Below the pieces are notes generated by a model. That model did not search any database. It saw only the letters and a program-made list of their open reading frames with translations, and was not told the DNA's origin. The position numbers and the translations under genes were made by a program. A stretch of DNA of 64,000 nt, from contig JAWZYU010000013.1 in the NCBI GenBank assembly GCA_038380435.1, forward strand, positions 63,258,446 through 63,322,445, in the 5' to 3' direction. How positions within the stretch are numbered: the first letter of the stretch is position 1; each line of letters begins with the position of its first letter. Below, piece after piece: positions 55,590 to 64,000 of this stretch. This DNA comes from Ryuthela nishihirai (taxonomy: Eukaryota > Arthropoda > Arachnida > Araneae > Heptathelidae).

Positions 55590-57530
55590 AAAACCTTCCT
55601 TCACAGAATATATCCATCAGTAGATGATTCTTTGTCTTTTCACAAATTTCATGTATGCATTTACTTTTTCTATTAACAAGACCCTCTTTCAAAAAATTTA
55701 CTCTTAGCTCTAAATAGTCAGCTTTAAGTATCTTAGCACTAAATATCTCAGTTCTAAGTTTTATTTCATTTATCCAATTTACACAAAAAACATACTGACA
55801 AGTTCCATTATACAGAGCAACAGAAAATGTGCATAAATCTTCAAAAAACAGTATCAGTGTATTTAAAACATGCTTCATACCCTTAAGCTAATATAAAAGA
55901 AATGATAAAGAAATGAAATAATAAATTTCACATAATTCATACTCAGCAACATTTTGAAATAATCTCTTCATCTGAAATGGTTCCCTTGTATAGGTATTAA
56001 TAGTATTTTAACCTTCACTGGAGTTATATGTATTTCTTCTGTCTTCAACATGTCATTGTATACTTCAATGAAGCGAAATTTTTCTAACTCAACACACATT
56101 ACACTTCATGTAATCTATTTGCTTTTCTAATTAATAGTATTTTAACCTTCAATGGAGTTATATGTATTTCTTCTGTCTTCAACATGTCATTGTATGCTTC
56201 AATGAAGCGAAATTTTTCTAACTCAACACACATTAAACTTCGTGTAATCTATTTGCTTTTCTAGAGTGATATAAACTACTACAAGTAAATGTAGCATACA
56301 CATAAAGTTTTACACACTGAACCCATTTACTTAATTTCAAAAACAGGTGAAAACTACTTGGACTGTCCTCCAAGAATACTATCAATGAAATTAAAAGTTG
56401 CATATTAGCATCTTCTGATAGGATTGTTATGGACAATTCTTCTCCTACAGAGGAATTTGGAAAGTTCAAAAAGGAATATGAATTTATTGTTAATTGTAAT
56501 TACACAGCAATTTGATTAAAATAATTTAATGCACAATTATGCTGTTTTAAAAGGAGGTGAGCTTAAAAGCAGCTATCTCACAATACACTGTGACTACATC
56601 ATATAGTCTAGGTATAAGTTGTTAGAACATGGCAAGACTTAAGATAGTTTTAACATCAGTAAAAGTTCCCCCCAAGTAAGGTTATAATATCACCATTTGA
56701 AGAAATGGTAAAATTTATTGTTGTTAATTCTCCCTTATAAATATGGAAATGTACCTGTTTAAAGTGGTCTGAGCCCAATGGAACAACCATTACAACTCCA
56801 TATGAACTCTTTGATCCCTTACAATGTGAGAAACTATTGCAGGTATCTAATACAAAAATTTCAACTTTTCCTAACCTTGTCAATTTTTCTGCTACCAAGT
56901 TTATGTCAAAAGCAATAACACCAACTTCCAAAAGCATTTCAGTGGTTTTTGGAAAACAATTATTTGTAAAGTGGTTTGTTTCATACACATAATCTTAGCA
57001 ACAAGAGAGTCAATAAAAAAAAGGATTGCCTGAAGCAATTTTTTTTTGACTCAACACACATTACAATCCCATATGATCTATTAGTTTCCCTATATTGAAA
57101 AGAACTACGCAGGCAATTATAGCATGCAATTTAATTTTGACATAAATCATACATAAAAGTAGATGAAAACAAATTAGGCTCATTTCCAATATCAGAGTCA
57201 ATGCAATAATATTTTGCATATTAGCAACTTGCCGGATTTCTATGTACAACTGTTTTCCTACAGAGGAATTTGGAAAGTTAAAGAGGTAATATGATTTTAT
57301 TGATGTTAGGTCTCCCTTGTAAATATGAAATTGAACCTGTTTAAAGTGGCTCTGCCCCAGTGGAACAACCAGTACAACTCCATGTGAGCTCGTTGATCCT
57401 TAACAATGTGAGAAACTATTGCAGGTATCTAATATAAAAATTACAATTTTCCTACTACCAAGTTCATGTCAAAGGAAATAATACTATCTTCCAAAAGTAT
57501 CAGTAGTTTTTGGAAAGCAATGAATGATGA
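55590..57530 (-). pseudogene. Unrecognised coding-like sequence with internal duplications
   Basis: Minus-strand frames read like protein but are broken by stops. One unit (56988-56656) has AEKLTRLGKVEIFVLDTCNS, then GVVMVVPLGSDHFKQVHFHI. A second, diverged copy of this part lies at about 57530-57300. A following part (FPNSSVGEELSITILSEDAN) occurs at 56469-56380 and again, diverged, at about 57285. Next comes ELEKFRFIEVYNDMLKTEEI, present twice in a 134 bp tandem repeat (55997-56130, 56131-56264). Then 55878-55600 reads KADYLELRVNFLKEGLVNRK and on. I do not recognise the family. The VLDTC strand vaguely recalls caspase-like folds, but I have no other support. It may be a decayed, duplicated retrocopy or exons of an old gene. 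Confidence 0.4.
55997..56264. repeat. 134 bp tandem duplication
   Basis: Two units (55997-56130 and 56131-56264) differ at only a few positions. Confidence 0.9.
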
Positions 57531-60449
57531 AAATGTCCTATGAACATGCTCTTGAAAATGCACTGTTCACAAGTTAAATGGTGTATTAGACAGAACAAAT
57601 GACGACATTCAGTGAAGTGTCAGCAGATTACATCACATTCTTTTGTGATGTTGAATGATGTAATGACATGAGTACTATGTACAAACAGAATCCACATATG
57701 CCTGAAGAAGGAATGATCATGCAAACTTCAGTTGGCTTTTGCATATGAGACTATTGCACTTTCAAGGTACAGTAACTCCTCATTATAATGTAGTCTGCTG
57801 AATGCTAATTCATTAAAATGCTGTCATTGTATTATAATTATACCTCACGACAGCACTGTCTCCTCTGATTATAACACTGTTTTAACTCTTTCGTGACATA
57901 TTAATAAAATAACAACTGCTATAATAAATAATAATAATTGCTATGGATCTGGCAATGGAACAGAAGCTTTCTATTTTCATAAGGTAAGGCATATAGCCAT
58001 ATATTACTTTGCATGTAATATGTGTTTTACTGCTTTTTCTTGAAAGTAATTAATTAGTAGCTAGTATGTTTTTCAAGCTGTGACAATGGGTGATAAGAGT
58101 ATCAACTTTTAGTGTCATTAAGAAGGAAAGGGAAAGTCTGAATTTAGCAACAAAATTAGACATTTTCTAAAGAACTGATTCTGGTGAATGACAAGTTATG
58201 TGTGCAATAATTTAGGACTAGCAAGTTAAAAAGTAAGAACAATTAAAAAAAAAAATTTTTTTTAGCAGCAGAAAAGTTAGTTGTTCCACTTCAGGCAACA
58301 AAATTAACTAGGGTCAGGCTGATTATTATGACTGAAATGGAGAGGCATATAAATATTTTTATTGATGGTAACATCCAATGTGAAATTTTATTAAATTCAA
58401 TTACCAATCAAGAAAAGGTCAATATGAAGAATTAACCTATATGAAGACCTCAAAAAAGCTCAGTCTGAAAAATCTGTGGAACAATTTACTGCTAGTAAGG
58501 GGTAGTTCGATAGATTTAAAACATGCTCTAACTTCCACAACATATAAAACCAGGAAAAAGACACAATTATAGATTAGGAAAAAAACCAAAAATTTTCAAA
58601 AGAAACATTAAAATTTACCGAGTTTCAAATGTATACTGTGGTTATTAAGAACAATTTGATATGATAGAAAATGAATCCACTAGTGATCTCTAATGGCTGA
58701 TATCGAAAGAATCGTAGCATTACATGATTAGACTAAAAGTGTAATTTTTAAAAGGAGAACTTATTTTGGTGATAATTTTAATGATATTTCAACTAAATAT
58801 ACTAATTAATATCAAGATACTGCATTTTTTAACCAAAATTTTAAAAATAAACTTTTCTGTAGTACTTATGCAGCTTCATACTAACATCATTCATTCTCAA
58901 TTTCAGTGCTTCAAGTGAAACTTTAAATACTTTGAAATATTTTTATCCAATTTTTTTCACAATTTTTTTTGTTTTTAAGATACATTTTTCAGTTTTTATT
59001 TAAATTATCCTATTTTTAAAACCAAAATGAATTTTTTATAACACCACTTTCTTTAGGCTTAGAGTTTTCAATCGCCAAAAATCTAAGCACATGAATTATG
59101 TGTTATTTGCATAAATGACTAAAAAATTTAGAAAAAATTACATAAATAAAAGAGTTAAGCATTAATGATTGATGATTTATATCAAAATAATAAAACAATC
59201 TGGAAAAAATGCAAAGAAACTTGTTTCCTTTTTCAATTTTTATTAAAGTATAAACAAACAAAAAAAGCAGTAAAATTTTGCAATATTTTAAAAAAAAGTT
59301 TAAAAACTCTCCATTTTTTTTTTCAAATTTTTGTCATTTTATTAATCACAATTAAATGTTCTTTCTTTTGGAATATAACAGGAGTATTTCCTTTCATTAT
59401 TTACTTCAGGATGAGGTTCTGAAGTTCAACATTTCATTTTCTGAAAACACTTCAAAATTAATTGGCCAACAGAGTGAGACCAGTTTCAGAACCTGACACT
59501 TTAAGGGTTAATGTCCAATATGTCATATGGTTAATTAAATGCATACAAAAGTATGCATTAGGTCCAGTCAGTTACTAAGTCAGATACTAGGTCTACCAGT
59601 CAGTTACTAGGTCCAGACAGCTAATGTAATGATGACTGCTAATTCCCTTTCATCCTATCCCATATATTTAACATTTGTAGTCCCAGAAGGGCATCTATGG
59701 ACACTGTTCTCACGAAATGCAGCTGAATGGTAATCAGTGGAAGAAGTTATTTTTAGTAGTGTAGTTCAGCACATTATGGAAGGAATTTTGCTGAAATTTT
59801 TACGAAAATACAATTCTTAGGGTACTGGCTATGCTGGACCATATCCCATATGGTCCAGCATAACCAGTACCCTTCCATAAATTTTAATCCATATGTTTTG
59901 CCCCAAGTTTTATCATTATGCCACATTTCTTGATGGCAGAGTCAAAAGGACACCACACTCAGGCCAACAATGGCTAAATGTGTGGAGAAAGGTATTATTA
60001 AATGGTCATTATTGGATTAGCAAGCAGCTGACTGTACCTGTAGCACTAAGCATTGGTCAACCATGTGGTGTAAAGAAACCAATCCATTAGTCACAGTTAT
60101 GTAGTTTCAAAAAACAATTTCAGTACATCTTTTTGGTAAGGTATTCTGTGAATAAGTGAAATAATAAAACAATATCACCTCAAATTAATTGAGCCAAATT
60201 CTACATTTAAATGAATTATTTTATACAGAGATTTATTTAATTTCTTATTTTACATGATTATATTTCTGATGAAATAAAAAACATATGCATACATTATTTG
60301 CTCAAGTGCAAACAAATATGAATAGGGGGAAATATATGTGAGTCAACATAGGCTTTTTCATTGAATGGTTATTCTAAATATATCAATAATCCTCAAACAA
60401 CCATGGGCTATAGAAATCCTACCAGATTGTGTATTTTAGTCCTCCAAAC
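57531..60449. other. Unassigned AT-rich region
   Basis: A CAGTAACTCCTCATTATAAT stretch at 57773 looks like a pogo/Tigger-type end but no partner was found. A weak piggyBac-like candidate (57886-59507, TTAA on both sides) is discussed among the findings. A hairpin lies at 59820-59872. No coding sequence supported. Confidence 0.4.
59820..59872. repeat. 25 bp-arm hairpin, 3 bp loop
   Basis: Arms 59820-59844 and 59848-59872 (GGGTACTGGCTATGCTGGAC onward and complement), one mismatch. TTATGGAAGG at 59774-59783 also complements the bases after the right arm, suggesting that the original inverted copy was longer. Confidence 0.9.
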
Positions 60450-61370
60450 ATATTTACATCCAGAGGCCAAGCTATTTTCTCCAAATGCTCAACCAAAAAA
60501 ATTTTTAATTTAGAACTTTTTTGCTAAATAACCAATGAAAGGAATTATGACATGTCATATGCCAAATTAATCAGTATTTAATTTTGAATTTTCTGAAAAT
60601 ATAATATTTAACAAAAATGATGACTAGTATTTACTTTAACGGGGTTTTTACAGAGGCATGTAGTAAAAAAATGCATCTGGCAATGCAAATAAAAACTTAT
60701 TTAAAAAAAAATAATAATAGACAAAAATAATTATAATGCACGTGAATAGAAAGGCTATTAATTTCTGAATAACAAAAAAATAAATTTTCTTGTTTCAAGT
60801 AAATATTTCTATTGTTTTGCAATTTTTTTCTTGGTATCATACTTTGAGAAAAGTTCAGGCTTTTAGCAAATTGTGCTGAATCAGATAAACAAGTCAACTT
60901 TAGAATTTTTCTTTTTTAAATAACCAATCAATAGAAATAGGTCATGTTATATACCAAATTAAACAGAATTTAACTCTAAATCTTACAAAAAAAAGATGTT
61001 TTCACAGTGATATAGTGAAAAAATAGATTGGCTATAAGTTTAAGAGTATATGTCAGAAAACGTATTGAATAAAACAGTTATATTATACATTAATTGAAAG
61101 GAAATTTCTTCTCGAATGCTATAATACTTATCTGAAACATGATTTTCATTTCTTTTAATGTTTCTTTTCAGTGTTGTATAATTTAAAACACAGGCCAAGT
61201 GTTATACAAGATGACCTGGAGGCTCACACAATAATGGGATTTTCTCTCCTGTTCATGAACTTCTTGGCTGCTTTTTCTTACTAAACACTATGGATTGATT
61301 TCTTTGGGAGTTGGATTTTGGGGACTTCAGTTAAGTGCTAAAAAGTTAGCACACCAAAGTAAAAAAACTA
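60450..61370 (+). mobile_element. piggyBac-like non-autonomous element, internal fragment
   Basis: It is collinear with 33425-34760 but lacks the LINE insertion present there. The shared landmark near the left end is CAGAGGCCAAGCTATTTTCT. Both terminal repeats are missing. The right side abuts a LINE fragment at 61375. Confidence 0.7.
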
Positions 61371-61374
61371 ACCT

Positions 61375-62260
61375 GTCCGACCAATTTTCATCAATAGTTT
61401 TATCTCTGTTTATCACCAAATCTACTCCATTACCAGTTTCATCAACTCAATTTCCAAAAGGGACAAATTTTCAACGTAATAAATAATCGGAAAATTTCAT
61501 ATCGCTAGATCATTTAAGGCTAAAATCTCACCATTGCAGTGAATTCTGCTTAACATACTCAATAATCAAACTAATGAAACAAGGAGACAAAATGCAACCT
61601 TGTCAAACTTCAGTAACAATGCTAAACCTATTGCTACAAGATTTACCAGCAGTCCCACATCACTCGGTGTTATTTAGAAAGCCATCATGAAAATAACTTA
61701 CTTCCTAGTTATGCCATATAATCTCACAATCAACCACAAAGCATTATAAATGGAATCAAAGGCCTTTTTGAAATCTACAAAGCCAGCAATCACAGGCTTC
61801 TGAAACTAAACATTTTTCAAGAATCTAAGTGAAAATATTTTACTTATACATCCCCTACTACTTCTTACTCCACTGTTCATCATATAATTGTCCATCAAGC
61901 AAATTCTTAATTCTATTAAGCACAATGATGCAAAGAATTTTACCTAGAACAGAAACTAGACTGATTACCCTGTAATTATCTCCAAAATTACGATCACTTG
62001 TTTCGGAAAATAGGAATAATAATAATAGAGATAGTAAAATCCTTAAAAACAACAAAACTTTTATTATAAAAATATTTAAAATTTCAATCAACCATGTGTG
62101 AACAGAAATGTTCCCAGCATCATTTCATCTACCCCTGGAGATTTATGAAGTTTTAATTTAGAGACAGCTAAACTACTTCAGAATAGGATAGATGGTGAGC
62201 ATTAAAGCTAGTAATGCATCTATCATTATTATGAACAATGGTAGTAGAACTAACCACAAT
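61375..62260 (-). pseudogene. LINE reverse transcriptase fragment
   Basis: On the minus strand, NYRVISLVSVLGKILCIIVL and NRIKNLLDGQLYDEQ (61860-61990) match the RT block at 52440-52530. Flanking patches cover the GVD-E--- region (about 62120) and the later RT blocks down to INREKT-like sequence at 61400. Many stops and indels. Confidence 0.75.
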
Positions 62261-63239
62261 GTTTAGAACTAGTGATGAACTGGGTACCCAGAAAAGAGAA
62301 GAAAATTATCTGGTCAGGTATCCAGATTCCCAGCCAGGTAGGTTGAATCAGTTTCGTTCAAATGATGAACTGACTGAATACTGAATACTGAACTGACTGA
62401 ATACTGACAGCAACAATTCATGTGCTCATGCTATAGGAATAGTATAATATAAACCACAATGCAAGTTACCTTTTCCTATATGAGTTACTTTTAGACTTCT
62501 AGAATCAGCAATGCTCATAAAAAGAAGCAATATGTGAGAAACACATTAACCATTACAAAAAATCCCCTAAGTATCCACAGTTGCATTAGATATCAAACAG
62601 GCTCTGTTGCCATTTGAAAATGAAACTAAACATGTATCATATTTTGAAACACAGCTTTCACTAGAAATACTATAATTCTGATTTTACATTTATTATCACA
62701 ATAACTTATTGCTAGATATTACATCTCCTGCTATATTCAACATACTTTAATTCTGAGATAAACAAGAATGTTTTTCAAAAAAATAACCAATAAGAAAGGA
62801 AATCGTCATTTTCGCACCTTGCTCAAATCTCCTACTTGGAGCACGTTTATACTCTGAAATTGCCATGCTCAAGACTGACATGAGCCACTATAAGTTTCAT
62901 AGTTTTTCAAGACTAAGTATTCTAGTTTTTAGTTTAAAAGATAGTCACCAGATGTCAGAACCACATTGTAATATTTCTCAACTATTTCACAACCTTCAAA
63001 GTGGTTTGTTTATGTTTTCACTTGTGTAGTTGACAAAGTGGAAATACTGTGAAATTTAGCTGATATTATTTTCTTATGAAATAGGATCAAAATTATGGTT
63101 TTATATAATGACAGTGATGCTAAAGAAAGCTTGCATTTGTTCATAAGCCTACTGTTTTCTGCTCTAACAGTTTTCAAAATATACTAAAATCAGATATGCA
63201 TGTGTGCATGCATACCCAAGCAAATACAAAATCCTCATG
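62261..63239. other. Unassigned, with short ACTGAATACTGA repeats
   Basis: The stretch 62365-62410 repeats ACTGAATACTG and GAACTGACTG units. A GGGTACCCAG motif near 62281 recalls ends of some hAT-type MITEs but no partner end was found. Nothing else seen. Confidence 0.4.
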
Positions 63240-64000
63240 CAGCCATGGGCTATGGAGGTCCAGTCCAAGCAGACTGCAATTTTCCTCTCCATATGTGTCT
63301 CTTCTGAGCTACAGCTGCTGCATTTGGCCACTCTAGGCCAATTCTAGCAAGGTCCTGTTTGACATCGTCTCCCCATCACTTCCTAGGTCTCCCCCTTTTT
63401 CTGAAGCCCTTAGGCATACTGTTCATAATCTTGTTTCCCAATCTGCAGCTATGCATACAGGAAACATGGCCAAAACAACAGTCTCTCTCTGCACAATATG
63501 CTGCTGAAAGGAGATTGCTGACTCCTTCTTCTAACCTCATCATTACTTACAAAGTCAAACCACCTAATGCCCAAGATACTGCACATAAGCATCTAGAATA
63601 AAGGCATCAAGTTTCTTGTTATCCTGCTTACAAAGGATCCATGTTTCGATATCATAACTGATCTAAGAACCAAACTATTATACAGCCTAATTTTAGTCTT
63701 TAGGTATATACGCTTATTTTTCCCCATTCTCCACAGATTCTTAAAAGTCCCAGTGGCAATCTCTATTCTTCTATTTATTTCATACCGCACATCACCAGTA
63801 TCTGTTACATAGCTCCTCCATTGATGTTACATACATCCTCCATAGATTCCTTGATCAAGAGTGCAGCCATTCAAAGTAACTGAAGCACTATCTACCTGAC
63901 CAATTTTCATTACCTTAGTTTTTTTCTCTGTTTATCATCAAACTTACTCTATTACCAGTCTCATCAACAGTCCTAATGAATGAATTCATTCCATCAACAT
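63240..64000 (-). pseudogene. LINE ORF2 C-terminal part, running off the window
   Basis: Minus-strand patches: INREK-like sequence near 63920, EINRRIEIATGTFKNLWRMG and KNKRIYLKTKIRLYNSLVLR (63640-63785). C-terminal tail segments follow at about 63260-63560, with counterparts of the CRERL-YFGHVA block at 55290. It is the same family as 54880-55565, in inverse orientation. Upstream RT blocks would lie beyond the window end. Confidence 0.78.

Noticed and set aside
55590..57530. Assignment to a caspase or paracaspase (MALT1-like) gene
   Set aside because: Only a short VLDTC strand suggests it. The His-Gly catalytic region and the expected neighbouring domains were not found.

Overview
This window looks like nuclear DNA from an animal, most likely an invertebrate with large introns. 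It is AT-rich and has no long host reading frame. The only host gene I can support is split into small exons separated by introns of about 4 to 18 kb. Nearly everything else is transposable-element debris, often nested. The element mix (Penelope-like elements, a tRNA-derived SINE whose body resembles the Meta-domain, Tc1/mariner, piggyBac-like, an LTR retrotransposon, APE-type LINEs) fits an arthropod or another protostome. I cannot name the species.

Host gene. Five exons on the minus strand (46928-47043, 37340-37416, 32922-33085, 15172-15287, 1933-2067) have matching splice phases. Together they encode part of the C-terminal domain of WAPL, the cohesin-release factor. The upstream exons and the 3' end lie outside the window or were not recognised. 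The window is therefore best read as about 47 kb of wapl introns plus upstream sequence.

Layout. 1-1083: pogo/Tigger transposase relic cut by a SINE. 1.9-2.1 kb: wapl exon. 5.2-6.4 kb: diverged tandem array of about 330 bp units. 6.9-11.5 kb: Penelope-like element (PLE) in two head-to-head copies. 11.6-13.7 kb: LINE 5' part carrying a nested RNase H LINE tail. 15.2 kb: wapl exon. 19.1-25.8 kb: second PLE split by a 5.6 kb LTR retrotransposon that has gag but no visible pol, itself split by a SINE. 27.6-29.2 kb: mariner relic with SINE. 29.7-30.7 kb: LINE. 31.4-35.6 kb: two piggyBac-like elements around a wapl exon. 36.1-37.7 kb: SINE, LINE fragment, wapl exon. 37.9-45.6 kb: two Tc1-like elements, a solo LTR, foldback elements, PLE ends and another piggyBac-like copy. 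46.9 kb: wapl exon. 48.8-55.6 kb: LINE split by a Tc1-like element, then a mariner-type element with long inverted repeats and a second LINE 3' end. 55.6-57.5 kb: unrecognised, internally duplicated coding-like sequence. 60.4-64 kb: piggyBac-like and LINE fragments.

Most interesting signal. Four short segments in three PLE contexts fit the hammerhead ribozyme core (CUGANGA, stem II, GAAA, a tiny stem III, UH and a closing helix I). Two more are variants with U in place of the core A. Hammerheads are known in PLE terminal repeats; the copies here are new observations from sequence. Second, at least six nearly perfect short hairpins are scattered through the window. Comparison of related LINE copies shows that one is a local inverted duplication inserted into an older sequence. 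Third, the LTR element appears to be a gag-only, non-autonomous family.
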